Positions 1 through 11,267 of a DNA stretch of 64,000 nucleotides are shown one piece after another. This DNA is from Risungbinella massiliensis (lineage in GTDB: Bacteria; Bacillota; Bacilli; Thermoactinomycetales; Thermoactinomycetaceae), in NCBI RefSeq assembly GCF_000942395.1, contig NZ_LN812102.1, positions 1,586,816 to 1,650,815 on the forward strand. The letters run 5' to 3'. The notes beneath the pieces are model-generated. The model saw only the letters and a program-made list of their open reading frames with translations, was not told where the DNA came from and made no database searches. The translations under genes were made by a program, and so were the position numbers. Position 1 is the first letter of the stretch; every line of letters starts with the position of its first letter.

Positions 1-1157
1 TCACACTTAATATTGGCTTTGGAACCTTGGGAATTACGTCCGAAGCTGGTAAGTCCACGGTAGGTTACTTTCCCACCTTGTTTACTGATCGACTTCGAAA
101 TAACCGTTGCAGTACAGTTTGGAGCAAGTGCAGTAACTTTTGCCCCAGCATCCTGGTGCTGATCTTTACCCGCAACAGCGATAGAGAGCACGTCTGCTTT
201 TGCACCTTCTCCTGTCATCACAACAGCAGGATATTTCATAGTAAGTTTGGAGCCGATGTTTCCATCTACCCACTCCATGTGTGCACCAGCGTGTGCGACA
301 GCACGTTTGGTTACAAGGTTATAAATGTTAGGTGCCCAGTTTTGAATCGTGGTATAACGTGCACGAGCATTATCACGAACAACAATCTCTACCACCGCAC
401 TATGCAGGGAATTAGTGCTATAAACTGGTGCGGTACACCCTTCTACATAGTGAACAAAGCTACCTTCGTCTGCGATAATAAGTGTCCGTTCAAATTGTCC
501 CATATTCTCAGAGTTAATACGGAAGTATGCTTGTAGTGGAACTTCACATTTTACACCTTTTGGGACGTAGATAAAGCTTCCACCACTCCATACCGCACTA
601 TTAAGAGCCGCAAATTTATTATCTGCTGGTGGTATTACCGTTCCAAAGTACTCACGGAAAATCTCAGGATGCTCACGAAGCGCTGTATCCGTATCGCAGA
701 AAATCACACCTTGATCTTCCAATTCTTTTTGCATGTTATGGTAGACAACTTCAGATTCATACTGAGCAGATACCCCAGCAAGAAATTTTTGTTCAGCTTC
801 TGGAATACCCAACTTATCAAACGTACGCTTGATCTCGTCTGGTACCTCTTCCCATGTCTTACCTTGTCGTTCAGAAGGCTTTACATAGTAGGTAATATCA
901 TCAAAATTTAATTCATCCAGCTTCCCTGGTAATAGAGAGAACCATTTACTATTCAGGGAGTTTGGCATTGGCATTTTATAAAATTGCTCCAAAGATTTAA
1001 GACGAAACTCTAACATCCAGTCTGGTTCGCCTTTCATCCGGGAGATCTCTTCCACTACTTCTCTTGAGAGCCCACGTTTCGCACGATAAACGGAAACGTC
1101 TTTGTCTCGAAATCCATATTGATACTCAGTAGAGATATCTGGTAGATTCTGAGCCAC
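1..1157 (-). CDS. sufB: Fe-S cluster scaffold protein SufB (3' end cut by window edge)
   Basis: SufB forms, with SufC and SufD, the cytosolic scaffold complex on which Fe-S clusters are built from SufS/SufU sulfur. About 385 codons are visible. The family is usually near 465 residues, so only the C-terminal part is missing, beyond base 1. The reading contains the SufB signatures [23 protein letters not shown] and EGCTAP. The start is a GTG preceded by GAGGAGG seven bases upstream; no in-frame ATG fits better. It is the last visible gene of the suf operon, 12 bases after sufU. The family assignment is secure; only the unseen C-terminus is unknown. Confidence 0.96.
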   Translation of the reverse strand, partial: MAQNLPDISTEYQYGFRDKDVSVYRAKRGLSREVVEEISRMKGEPDWMLEFRLKSLEQFYKMPMPNSLNSKWFSLLPGKLDELNFDDITYYVKPSERQGKTWEEVPDEIKRTFDKLGIPEAEQKFLAGVSAQYESEVVYHNMQKELEDQGVIFCDTDTALREHPEIFREYFGTVIPPADNKFAALNSAVWSGGSFIYVPKGVKCEVPLQAYFRINSENMGQFERTLIIADEGSFVHYVEGCTAPVYSTNSLHSAVVEIVVRDNARARYTTIQNWAPNIYNLVTKRAVAHAGAHMEWVDGNIGSKLTMKYPAVVMTGEGAKADVLSIAVAGKDQHQDAGAKVTALAPNCTATVISKSISKQGGKVTYRGLTSFGRNSQGSKANIKC

Positions 1158-1169
1158 GTTTATTCCTCC

Positions 1170-4106
<2,937 letters not shown>

Positions 4107-4122
4107 CCTTTTCTCCCTCTCC

Positions 4123-4908
4123 TTACGCCTTGGATTCGACTGTTTCGTCTTCAATACCAAGCTCTTCTTTTACCCAATCATATCCTTCTGCTTCTAGACG
4201 CTCGGCTAGTTCTGGACCTCCAGATTTCACAACCCGTCCTTGCATGAATACGTGTACATAATCAGGTTTGATATAATTTAACAAGCGTTGATAGTGAGTA
4301 ATAATCAGTACGCCCATATCAGGATTTTTCATCTCATTAACTCCACGTGCTACTACTTTTAAGGCATCAATGTCCAGACCAGAGTCAATTTCATCCAAAA
4401 TCGCAATACGAGGTTGCAACATCATCATTTGAAGGATTTCATTGCGTTTTTTCTCTCCACCTGAGAAACCTTCATTTAAATAACGGGTTGCAAAACTTTG
4501 ATCCATCTCTAACAAATCCATCTTTTTATCCATTTCACGAATAAACTTCATTAGAGATACTTCATTACCTTCTCCACGTTTTGCATTGATCGCAGAACGC
4601 AAGAAGTCTGAGTTGGTAACACCACTTACTTCACTTGGATACTGCATTGCGAGGAATAGACCAGCACGTGCACGCTCATCCACTTCCATCTCTAACACAT
4701 CTTCTTCATCCAATAAGACAGAACCGCCAGTAACTTCATATTTAGGATGCCCCATCAAAGCAGATGCGAGCGTACTTTTACCTGTTCCGTTTGGTCCCAT
4801 GATGGCATGGATTTCGCCACCTTTTACTTCCAAATTTACGCCTTTCAAAATTTCTTTGCCTTCAATTTCCACTTTTAAGTCTTGAATTGATAACTTAGGG
4901 CTAGACAT
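4123..4908 (-). CDS. sufC: Fe-S assembly ATPase SufC
   Basis: ABC-type ATPase of the SufBCD complex; it drives conformational change in the SufB-SufD scaffold. The reading has Walker A GPNGTGKST, a signature region FSGGEKKRNE, Walker B IAILDEIDSGLD and the switch histidine in ITHYQRLL. The frame is open to a TTG at 4923, but the ATG at 4908 sits eight bases after GGAGG and gives 261 residues, as I recall for the B. subtilis protein. This is the first gene of the operon, and a candidate promoter lies about 180 bases upstream. Confidence 0.97.
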   Translation of the reverse strand: MSSPKLSIQDLKVEIEGKEILKGVNLEVKGGEIHAIMGPNGTGKSTLASALMGHPKYEVTGGSVLLDEEDVLEMEVDERARAGLFLAMQYPSEVSGVTNSDFLRSAINAKRGEGNEVSLMKFIREMDKKMDLLEMDQSFATRYLNEGFSGGEKKRNEILQMMMLQPRIAILDEIDSGLDIDALKVVARGVNEMKNPDMGVLIITHYQRLLNYIKPDYVHVFMQGRVVKSGGPELAERLEAEGYDWVKEELGIEDETVESKA

Positions 4909-5063
4909 GTCCCATTCCTCCAAATCCTCTACTTCTTATGATCTGTATCGCAACCGTAATCGACAACACACTATTACGGTGACCAACGAGGTTAACCCTG
5001 ATACAAGGCCAAACAACAGAGAACAACCACTTTTTCAGTTTCGATAAATCAACTAATTTAAAG

Positions 5064-5083
5064 TGATTATCATCTGATTCTCA
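5064..5083. promoter_or_regulatory. Candidate Fur-like operator at the suf promoter
   Basis: Read on the minus strand the site is TGAGAATCAGATGATAATCA, two GA(G/T)AATCA units as a direct repeat. The second contains a perfect TGATAAT Fur half-site. It would lie just downstream of the proposed suf -10 box, around the transcription start, where a repressor would act. The match to a full 7-1-7 Fur box is incomplete. Confidence 0.35.
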
Positions 5084-5087
5084 TTCT

Positions 5088-5116
5088 ATTCTAACGTAAC
5101 ACCCAATTAGGTTCAA
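5088..5116 (-). promoter_or_regulatory. Candidate SigA promoter of the suf operon
   Basis: Minus-strand TTGAAC, a spacer of exactly 17 bases, then TAGAAT. The predicted start is near 5081, giving a leader of about 170 bases before sufC. The -10 has one mismatch to consensus and the -35 has two. Confidence 0.5.
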
Positions 5117-5556
5117 GGTAAACTCGATTCTTACTTCTCCAAAGATATACCCAATCCTCTCTGACATGAAATAGATAACTTTTTTCCAGTTGTATCACTT
5201 TAATTAAGATAAAATGGAAAAAAGAGATTGTTATTTCACCCTTCCTTTTTTGCAGAGAAGATAGAGTTATGTAGATTTTCTATTTTTCAATATTCCTTTA
5301 GAAAATGTTCCCTATAAGGTAAGGCACTAACAAATAATGAAACTATACCTTACCTTATCCAATTACACCTATACTTCATCCTCTATCTAGCTAAAATTAA
5401 GATATTTTTTCTGATAATAATCACAAAAAAATTCGCAAAACTTTATCGTTATGGTGTAAAATAATATGTATTCTCCATTTTTCGAGACAAGTAGTTGCCT
5501 GTATCTCATTCAACAGATTAGGCAGGTGCAGTCGATTCCAATAGGAGGCGGTTCTG

Positions 5557-6066
5557 TTGAAAAAGCTAACACTTTCTTCAGTTGGAGAATCTGATGTGAG
5601 AGACGTTTATCTAAAACGTGGAAAAGTACTCTCCATTCGAGAAAATAAAAATACTTGGGTCCCAGTTCATGAAAAACGTGATTCATATGGAACAAAAGAT
5701 TATTCGTATTTAATGGATCAATATAAAAATAGCCTCAACAAAAAACGATTACTCCGCATTTGGGAAAAAAATCGTAAACAGGTGCAAATAGCTCCTCACT
5801 TACCCGAAATTATAGAACACCTCATTTATGAGAATGTCTACACAGATATAAGCTCTTTACTAGCTGATTGTTACCGTGAAGATTTCCATCTTCCTTATCT
5901 CGAAGTAACGTTACAAAGTTGGCTTGAACAACAAAAAATGATGGCAAATCAATTAAAGCGTGAGTGGGATGAGTTATTTTGGGATGAAGTTAGTCAATTT
6001 ATCCACAAGTGCTCTGATATCCACCTCTTATCCGATTTTCAACCTCGGCAAAACTATCCTAATTAA
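5557..6066 (+). CDS. Hypothetical protein, 169 aa
   Basis: I do not recognise this protein. It starts at a TTG placed eight bases after AGGAGG, a strong ribosome site. The sequence is hydrophilic and basic in the first 75 residues. It then becomes mostly helical and acidic, with several tryptophans (LQSWLEQQ, REWDELFWDE). There is no signal peptide, membrane segment or cysteine motif. It stands alone, divergent from suf and convergent with the CBS-domain gene. The good ribosome site and clean frame argue that it is real. Confidence 0.65.
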   Translation: MKKLTLSSVGESDVRDVYLKRGKVLSIRENKNTWVPVHEKRDSYGTKDYSYLMDQYKNSLNKKRLLRIWEKNRKQVQIAPHLPEIIEHLIYENVYTDISSLLADCYREDFHLPYLEVTLQSWLEQQKMMANQLKREWDELFWDEVSQFIHKCSDIHLLSDFQPRQNYPN

Positions 6067-6190
6067 AGCATTACATATGAGATAATTAATAATTAATTTA
6101 TCCTCTTATTCATTTTTCCTTTACAGAACCGGAATGAATTCAAAATTTTCCTTCTTTATACCAAGGCGTTATCATTTATTATAAAATGAC

Positions 6191-6221
6191 TTGACCGCCA
6201 GGATCTTCTCCGGCGGTCAAC
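6191..6221 (-). terminator. Hairpin after the CBS-domain gene
   Basis: TTGACCGCC and GGCGGTCAA form a 9-bp stem that can extend with CC/GG. It lies six bases past the stop of the leftward CBS gene. The following T-run is poor (GTCATTTTAT), so termination strength is uncertain. Confidence 0.5.
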
Positions 6222-6227
6222 CCCAAA

Positions 6228-6737
6228 CTAATCTTCCGTTATACTTTCAAAAAACTCTTGTCGAAAATGTCCAATTACCTTTTCCATCATCACTTTTCTC
6301 GTTAAAATTCCTAAGAATTGTGATTGATAGTCGATAATTGGTACATACGAGCGATTAACCAACACCTCAAAAGCAAAGGAAAAAATGGAGTTTTCCAATA
6401 TTCCTCCATGATGTAAATCCATTGCATCCCGAACTTGAAATTCACTTAATTCGGCCATGTCCCATCTTTGTCCTTGATTGCTAGAAAACTTCTTACGGCG
6501 ATCTTCCAGCACGGCTCCTTGCCGTTCAAACATAAAGTCCAAAATATTACTTTTGCTGATGAGACCTTCTACTTCATCTTTTTCATTTATCACTGGTACT
6601 GAGTTGGTAGATTTTCGTGAGAGGACAATTAATGCCCTCTCCAAACTCCAATTCGGGTCTGCTATTACTACTTGCTCTTTCGGGATGATATAAGGGCGAA
6701 TTTCTTGGGAAAACAAAAATTCTGCATTTTTTTCCAC
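6228..6737 (-). CDS. CBS-domain protein (YkuL/CbpB-like)
   Basis: Two CBS motifs make one Bateman module. The first covers roughly residues 20-75 (ERALIVLSRKSTNSVPVI ... GLISKSNILDFMF) and the second residues 95-160 (VRDAMDLHH ... YVPIIDYQSQFLGILTRKVM). Such stand-alone CBS proteins bind adenine nucleotides; some Firmicute relatives bind c-di-AMP. The frame opens at a GTG at 6791 that has no ribosome site. The GTG at 6737 follows GGAG by eight bases and was chosen, giving 169 residues. Ligand and partner cannot be read from the sequence. Single gene, followed by a hairpin. Confidence 0.75.
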   Translation of the reverse strand: MEKNAEFLFSQEIRPYIIPKEQVVIADPNWSLERALIVLSRKSTNSVPVINEKDEVEGLISKSNILDFMFERQGAVLEDRRKKFSSNQGQRWDMAELSEFQVRDAMDLHHGGILENSIFSFAFEVLVNRSYVPIIDYQSQFLGILTRKVMMEKVIGHFRQEFFESITED

Positions 6738-6893
6738 GTCCTCATCTCCCACAAAAAAATAGACCAACAGAATATCCGCTGGTTCTTTCACTCACTAACA
6801 GTAAAGCCAAGCAGATCGTAACAGGTAACATTACTTTATCAATGGAGAGTGCTCACTAAGATAGATTATATCCTTTCTTTCGTTTCACTAAAA

Positions 6894-6935
6894 GAAAAAC
6901 CGTTTCCGAATTTGTTTATTCGAAAACGGTTTTTT
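6894..6935 (-). terminator. Intrinsic terminator of the carboxymuconolactone decarboxylase-like gene
   Basis: A long A+T-rich stem (AAACCGTTT.CGAAT paired with ATTCG.AAACGGTTT) is followed on the minus strand by T5, six bases after the stop codon. A matching T6 on the plus strand could make it bidirectional. Confidence 0.8.
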
Positions 6936-6940
6936 GTATG

Positions 6941-7300
6941 CTATTGTACTGGATGCTGACGGAATTCCAACAATGCATCTTGTACTAATGTTACAACTTG
7001 GGACATTGCAAGGCCACCCGCAAAAGCACTCGTAACAGCTGCTGCTTCCAATACTTCATGGTCCGATGCACCTTGATCTACAGCACCTTTTGTATGGTAA
7101 ATGATACAATATTCATCATTGGCGTAAACCCCAAGTGAAAGTGCTATTAAATGTTTTGTTTTCTTAGGAAGTTCTCCCTCCGAAAAACACGCTTCCGTAA
7201 ATTGATTATATCCACTCACTACACTGGGTAATGTTTCTGCTAAATGACCTAGGCCTCTTTTATATTCCTGAAGTGCACCTTGAATTGTACTTCCGTCCAA
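6941..7300 (-). CDS. Carboxymuconolactone decarboxylase (AhpD-like) family protein
   Basis: A 119-residue all-helical protein of the CMD/AhpD fold, recognised by LIALSLGVYANDEYC, HTKGAVDQGA and EVLEAAAV. AhpD-type members carry a redox CxxC-x3-H motif. Here it reads D62-E-Y-C65-x3-H69, so the first cysteine is aspartate and a disulfide-based peroxidase cycle is not expected. The start is TTG, seven bases after AGGAGGG. It is a single transcription unit ending in a strong terminator. The substrate is unknown. Confidence 0.8.
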   Translation of the reverse strand: MDGSTIQGALQEYKRGLGHLAETLPSVVSGYNQFTEACFSEGELPKKTKHLIALSLGVYANDEYCIIYHTKGAVDQGASDHEVLEAAAVTSAFAGGLAMSQVVTLVQDALLEFRQHPVQ

Positions 7301-7374
7301 TCGTAAACCCTCCTAACATCATCTGTTCCTATCCTCTGCTATATAAGATCAAAACATGCAGGAGGCCATTAAAT

Positions 7375-8034
7375 TTATTCACCTTTCTTTTTCTTATGCT
7401 CTAATGCTCCTTTTATAGATAGAAATACTGTAAGAACAACAAAAACAACCGTTATGACTCCAAATACGGGTAGTCCAAATGCTTTTATAACAAAGACACT
7501 TGAAAATGCGTAGAACATCGCCAAAACAGATGTAAGAATGATATAGATATTGGAACCTGGTTTTGGATTTTGATTCATCGGTGTTTGATTCATACCTTCT
7601 TCCACCTCTTCTCCAAGTTGTAATAATCGATATAAACGCATTAAGTACAATAAACGTACTATGATCATGATCGAGCTTATAATGACCAAGATAAGAGACA
7701 GTAGCAAAATCGGGAAAACAAGCGGAAAGTCATTCCAAAAAAGAACCTGTCTTGGCTCCGATATTTGCAAACCTTCTAATACCACAGAGATCACCAATCC
7801 AACTGCTCCAATCAAAAAAACAACAAGATTATACGTATCGATTTTGTTCCATCGCCAGATATAGTTACAACGTTTTGCAATCAGGAGATCTCGTTGGGTT
7901 TGATTCCATGGAAGTGATTTTACTCCAACATCCTCCATGATTTGGCGTTGCACAGACAGCCCAAGTAAACTTCCAACTAAACCAACAATTGGTCCAATAC
8001 TGAAATATATAGCTAGTATGAACATCTCTAACAT
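7375..8034 (-). CDS. Unknown multi-spanning membrane protein in the ECF sigma operon
   Basis: I do not recognise the family. The 219 residues show about five hydrophobic segments, near 3-27, 68-90, 101-131, 163-185 and 188-208. A hydrophilic loop (about 132-160) lies between the third and fourth, and the tail is very basic (HKKKKGE). It is the third gene of a tight operon, 14 bases after the putative anti-sigma gene. Its likely role, by position only, is as part of the sigma-factor control or signal-sensing apparatus, or as a target of it. Confidence 0.7.
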   Translation of the reverse strand: MLEMFILAIYFSIGPIVGLVGSLLGLSVQRQIMEDVGVKSLPWNQTQRDLLIAKRCNYIWRWNKIDTYNLVVFLIGAVGLVISVVLEGLQISEPRQVLFWNDFPLVFPILLLSLILVIISSIMIIVRLLYLMRLYRLLQLGEEVEEGMNQTPMNQNPKPGSNIYIILTSVLAMFYAFSSVFVIKAFGLPVFGVITVVFVVLTVFLSIKGALEHKKKKGE

Positions 8035-8048
8035 TTCATCACTACTTT

Positions 8049-8372
8049 CTAGACATGGATCATGGATAAAACAATCAACATAATGAAACTACCTAAAATG
8101 GACGGCAATACGAAAAGAGATAATGAAACCGGATTTATATGAAGGGATTCAATCCATGGGATACTGGGTTGCGTTGCCCATCTAGCTAATCGGGTAAGCC
8201 AAGAAGGCTTTTCTTCTGATAGATCAGGAACAGAAAAAGATTCGGGGAATGGAATCTCTTGTGGGAATTGATCTAATATAGCTGTAATTTCCGGTTCATC
8301 TCGTTTGAATGTTTGTAACATTTTTTGAATTTCATCCATATCTTGCAAATCTGTATCCTTTTCATGAAACAT
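8049..8372 (-). CDS. Putative membrane-anchored anti-sigma factor
   Basis: A 107-residue protein with an acidic soluble N-terminal part (1-75), a proline-rich linker (PFPESFSVPDLSEEKP) and one C-terminal membrane segment (about 83-104). That is the usual topology of anti-ECF factors. No zinc-binding HxxxCxxC motif is present, and I recognise no named family, so the call rests on position. The upstream in-frame start at 8390 lies inside the sigma gene. The ATG at 8372 follows GAGGAGGGGG and overlaps the sigma gene by 11 bases, which implies translational coupling and balanced synthesis of the two proteins. Confidence 0.6.
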   Translation of the reverse strand: MFHEKDTDLQDMDEIQKMLQTFKRDEPEITAILDQFPQEIPFPESFSVPDLSEEKPSWLTRLARWATQPSIPWIESLHINPVSLSLFVLPSILGSFIMLIVLSMIHV

Positions 8373-8898
8373 AAGATTCCCCCTCCTCATTCATCCAAGT
8401 TTTTAATTTTTGCAGCGAGTAGTGAAGCTTTGATTTTACTGTTCCAACTGGAATGCCCACAATTTCTGCTATTTCCTTCCCTTTGAACCCTTGATAATAA
8501 GCTAAAATCAATATAGACCTGTTTAAATCAGGTAAACGTGTTAAAAACTTTTTAATCCAGATTTGATTTTCTACTTTATCTGCAATTCCCGCTAATTTAG
8601 GTTCATAATAGATCTCTAGCGTTACCTCATTTGGCTTCTTCTTTCGAATGTTATCAATACATAGATGAGCAGCGATTCGATGAAGCCACGTTCGAATAGC
8701 AGACTTATTCAGATCATACTGATAACTATTTTTATAAGCACGAAGAAAGGTTTCTTGCACAAGATCTTCGGTAGTTTGTCGATGATTCATGTAGAGATAT
8801 ATATACTGATATACATCACGTGCGTATCGTTGGTAAAGCTGTGCAAACGCAGCATGATCACCCATTTGAATCTGTTTTATCCATTCTTGGTCCTGCAT
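8362..8898 (-). CDS. ECF-family RNA polymerase sigma factor
   Basis: Extracytoplasmic-function sigma factor of 178 residues. Region 2 spans about 18-87 (LYQRYARDVYQY, TEDLVQETFLRAYKN) and region 4 about 113-167. The helix-turn-helix reads KGKEIAEIVGIPVGTVKSKLHYSLQKLK. There is no region 3, as expected for ECF factors. The frame is open to 8958, but that start lies inside the proposed promoter. The ATG at 8898 after GAGAGGGGG is therefore preferred. It heads a three-gene operon with a putative anti-sigma factor and a membrane protein. The signal sensed is unknown. Confidence 0.92.
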   Translation of the reverse strand: MQDQEWIKQIQMGDHAAFAQLYQRYARDVYQYIYLYMNHRQTTEDLVQETFLRAYKNSYQYDLNKSAIRTWLHRIAAHLCIDNIRKKKPNEVTLEIYYEPKLAGIADKVENQIWIKKFLTRLPDLNRSILILAYYQGFKGKEIAEIVGIPVGTVKSKLHYSLQKLKTWMNEEGESYVS

Positions 8899-8930
8899 AT
8901 TTCCCCCTCTCTCCCTTCCGTCACCTTCAT

Positions 8931-8958
8931 ATACGATGAAGGAAGGGAAAAAGTTCAA
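8931..8958 (-). promoter_or_regulatory. Candidate autoregulated ECF-type promoter
   Basis: Minus-strand TTGAAC, 17 bases, CGTAT. The GAAC -35 core and CGTA -10 core are the classic ECF promoter pattern. Transcription would begin near 8924, 26 bases before the sigma-gene ATG, which suits an autoregulated ECF operon. Confidence 0.6.
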
Positions 8959-9004
8959 ATCATAATAAAAAATATAGAAGGACCAAACTCATTAGCTCCT
9001 CTTA

Positions 9005-9991
9005 TCAGTTTGTAACTCGCAAAATGAGTTTTCCGATATTCCGATTCTCTTCCATCTCTTCATGTGCCCTCTGTACCTCTGTCCAATCATACACTTGATG
9101 TATAATCGGGCGAATGCTACCATCTTTTAGACCAACAGATACAAATGATTGTAGATCATGTACTAACTCTGATTTATAGGCTAGATCTCGAGTTTTGAGT
9201 GTGGTCCCTGTCACTTGTAGTCGTTTGGATAGAAGTGGTGCCAGAGAAGTTTTTTCAAGTTTGGCTCCACTTAAGAATGAAATGAGGACAAGTCGACCAT
9301 CCATCGCAAGACAACGGAGATTCTGTTCCCAATAATTTGCTCCTACAAAATCCAAAATGAGATCAACACCAAGTGAATTCGTATAAGATAAAATTTCCTC
9401 AGCAAAATCTTGTTCCTTGTATAAAATAGCCAATTCAGCACCTAGTTCCTTACAAAACTGTTGCTTCTCTTTACTTCCGACGGTGACAATCACTTTGGCC
9501 CCTTTTGCTTTCGCAAGCTGAATCGCAGCAGTACCTACACCACTTGCTCCAGCATGGATACAGACCCCCTCGCCTTCTTGTAGTCTTCCAATCCAAAACA
9601 GTGACTGGTATGCAGTCAAAAAGACTTCCGGTATTGCAGCAGCCTCTTCGTAATTCATCTCATCTGGAATGGAAATTAACATGTTTGTAGGAGCCACTGC
9701 ATATTCTGCGTAACCACCACCAGGTAATAATGTACAAACTCGATCTCCTACTTTCCAATCAGTTACCCGATCCCCTGTTTCTACAATTTCCCCTGATACT
9801 TCTAGTCCTAGAAGGGGACTAGTCCCTGGTATTGCTGGATAGTTCCCTTCTCGTTGAAGTATATCTGCTCGATTAATTCCAATGGCTTTCACATGAATTC
9901 GTACCTCTTCTGCCTTTGGATTCGGCATTGGTACAACACCAAATTCTAAGTTTTCCCTTCCCCCAGGTTTTCGAACGATTATTGCTTTCAT
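9005..9991 (-). CDS. NAD(P)H:quinone oxidoreductase, PIG3/QOR type
   Basis: Zinc-less medium-chain dehydrogenase/reductase of 328 residues. The N-terminal GroES-like domain has IGINRADILQREG and PGTSPLLGLEVSG. The Rossmann domain carries the nucleotide loop HAGASGVGTAAIQLA at 147-160 and GVDLILDFVGA. The motif set matches the PIG3-like quinone reductases that reduce quinones with NADPH in the cytosol. No zinc-binding cysteine cluster is visible. Monocistronic, upstream of the ECF operon on the same strand; it is not obviously co-regulated. Confidence 0.87.
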   Translation of the reverse strand: MKAIIVRKPGGRENLEFGVVPMPNPKAEEVRIHVKAIGINRADILQREGNYPAIPGTSPLLGLEVSGEIVETGDRVTDWKVGDRVCTLLPGGGYAEYAVAPTNMLISIPDEMNYEEAAAIPEVFLTAYQSLFWIGRLQEGEGVCIHAGASGVGTAAIQLAKAKGAKVIVTVGSKEKQQFCKELGAELAILYKEQDFAEEILSYTNSLGVDLILDFVGANYWEQNLRCLAMDGRLVLISFLSGAKLEKTSLAPLLSKRLQVTGTTLKTRDLAYKSELVHDLQSFVSVGLKDGSIRPIIHQVYDWTEVQRAHEEMEENRNIGKLILRVTN

Positions 9992-10043
9992 TCTATTACC
10001 CTCCTTAAATCTTTTTATTTTATCTGTTCGAACTAATTACTTT

Positions 10044-10052
10044 TGTTATAAT
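10044..10052 (+). promoter_or_regulatory. Extended -10 promoter TGtTATAAT
   Basis: A perfect TATAAT preceded by TG one base away. No good -35 is present, as is common with extended -10 elements. The predicted start is near 10059. This rules out the upstream TTG at 10058 as the start of the following gene. Confidence 0.65.
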
Positions 10053-10114
10053 AGCTAGTGTTGGAATACTTATTCTTTATAAATTTATATACATATGAAA
10101 GGAATGTTTTTTCA

Positions 10115-10390
10115 TTGGATTCTCAAAAGAAACAGTTGTTAAGCCTAGTTTTATACATGGTTCGCGAAGTCTACATCAAAACAATGAAATTAGAAGAAAC
10201 TTTTCAATCTAGCAGCATCAATTTGTTGGACAAACGTTTCGATCCAGTACAAGAAGTGATGAACGCTTTAAATATTCCCCAAGACAATGTAAGTGTATTC
10301 GCGGAATTGATTGGTCTTTATATCGAAGGTGAAATGACCCTTCCAGAACTTGTTTTGGCCTTTGAAGAAAAAGAGCAACAAATCGGCTAA
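10115..10390 (+). CDS. Hypothetical 91-aa protein
   Basis: Family not recognised. The small soluble protein is predicted to be helical, with an N-terminal amphipathic helix (QKKQLLSLVLYMVREVY) and an acidic C-terminal helix (LPELVLAFEEKEQQ). The frame runs upstream to a TTG at 10058, but the promoter starts transcription there. The TTG at 10115, eleven bases after AAGGA, is the better start; an ATG fifteen codons further (about 10157) is an alternative. Single gene between its own promoter and a strong terminator. Confidence 0.6.
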   Translation: MDSQKKQLLSLVLYMVREVYIKTMKLEETFQSSSINLLDKRFDPVQEVMNALNIPQDNVSVFAELIGLYIEGEMTLPELVLAFEEKEQQIG

Positions 10391-10401
10391 CATTTGAAAA
10401 G

Positions 10402-10442
10402 AAAAAGCTACCCAAGCAGAAAAAACAAGGGTAGCTTTTTTT
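10402..10442. terminator. Bidirectional intrinsic terminator
   Basis: AAAGCTACCC pairs perfectly with GGGTAGCTTT, with T7 on the plus strand and T5 on the minus strand. It separates the 91-aa gene from the convergent repeat-protein gene. Confidence 0.88.
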
Positions 10443-11130
10443 AAGATTGTCGATAACTGATAGCTTCAGTTAGAAGATTATATGCGTCTTGATATTTTTC
10501 TCCATCAAAAAGCTCTTTTGCTTCTGTCCACTTAACTTGATTGATCTGATCAGTGTAGTGTTCCATCTCTTCATATGTAAGATAAGCCTGCTTCCAATTG
10601 CCATCCATTGCATAGAAAAGCGATTTTTGCTCTATTGCATAACCCAGTGCTGGGCTTTCTGTCTCTAGTGCATCAACCCATTTTTCCTTCGCAAAATCGC
10701 TTTTCTTTCTATGTATTATTTGATCTATCTCTTGAAAAGCAAGCTCCTTTTTCCCCACCTGAAATCGGTAGTATGTTAAATAAATCTCTAAGTGAATTTT
10801 ACTCATCATATAGGTCATATGAGGTGGATAGTAATGAAGAGCTCTTTCCATCCTCTCTTCCGCCAGTTCAAAATTTCCTTTTTCTGCATCCATCTCTGCA
10901 AGTTCTGCCAAACTTCTAACAAAGGCAAATTGGTCGTTCTCATCTTCTTGAGGACCTTCTGCTGCAATACTCTCAAATACACGATAAGCTGTGTCCACAA
11001 TCCCTTTCCGATGTCCAGTCATCGCAATTAGGAGACGCGTCCTCGGTTTCTCAAAACTTAAAAATGTATCTCTAGGTAAAAGATGTCGTATTCTTTGATA
11101 CGCTTCTTCTTTTAATGTTTCTAAATCCAT
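10441..11130 (-). CDS. Hypothetical helical (TPR-like) protein, 229 aa
   Basis: The protein is built of paired amphipathic helices spaced about 35-40 residues apart, such as AELAEMDAEKGNFELAEERMERAL and ELFDGEKYQDAYNLLTEAI, the look of tetratricopeptide repeats. No catalytic motif or membrane segment is present. The frame opens at 11286, but that region lacks a ribosome site. The ATG at 11130 after AGGAGGA is clear. It is divergent from uppP. TPR proteins mediate protein contacts; the partner cannot be inferred here. Confidence 0.7.
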   Translation of the reverse strand: MDLETLKEEAYQRIRHLLPRDTFLSFEKPRTRLLIAMTGHRKGIVDTAYRVFESIAAEGPQEDENDQFAFVRSLAELAEMDAEKGNFELAEERMERALHYYPPHMTYMMSKIHLEIYLTYYRFQVGKKELAFQEIDQIIHRKKSDFAKEKWVDALETESPALGYAIEQKSLFYAMDGNWKQAYLTYEEMEHYTDQINQVKWTEAKELFDGEKYQDAYNLLTEAISYRQS

Positions 11131-11267
11131 GTTTTCTCCTCCTACTTTTATGAGTATCTTCTGACTAAACTCATTTCCATCCCATTTTAGCATAGCCATA
11201 TCATTCTTCATGATCTTGTTAGACAAGCATAGAAATAAATAAAAAGCTCTGAAAAGGGGACGAGATC

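Larger units (their letters stand above)
4909..5556. other. Gene-free stretch between sufC and a divergent hypothetical gene
   Basis: About 650 AT-rich bases with no supported coding frame. It holds the proposed suf promoter and Fur-like site near 5064-5116. Beyond that I see no hairpin with a T-run, repeat or RNA motif. The promoter of the rightward gene at 5557 must lie at its right end, but no convincing -35/-10 pair was found. Confidence 0.6.

Noticed and set aside
27-911. Plus-strand frames at the left edge
   Set aside because: They are antisense to sufB, which reads continuously through the region with conserved SufB motifs.
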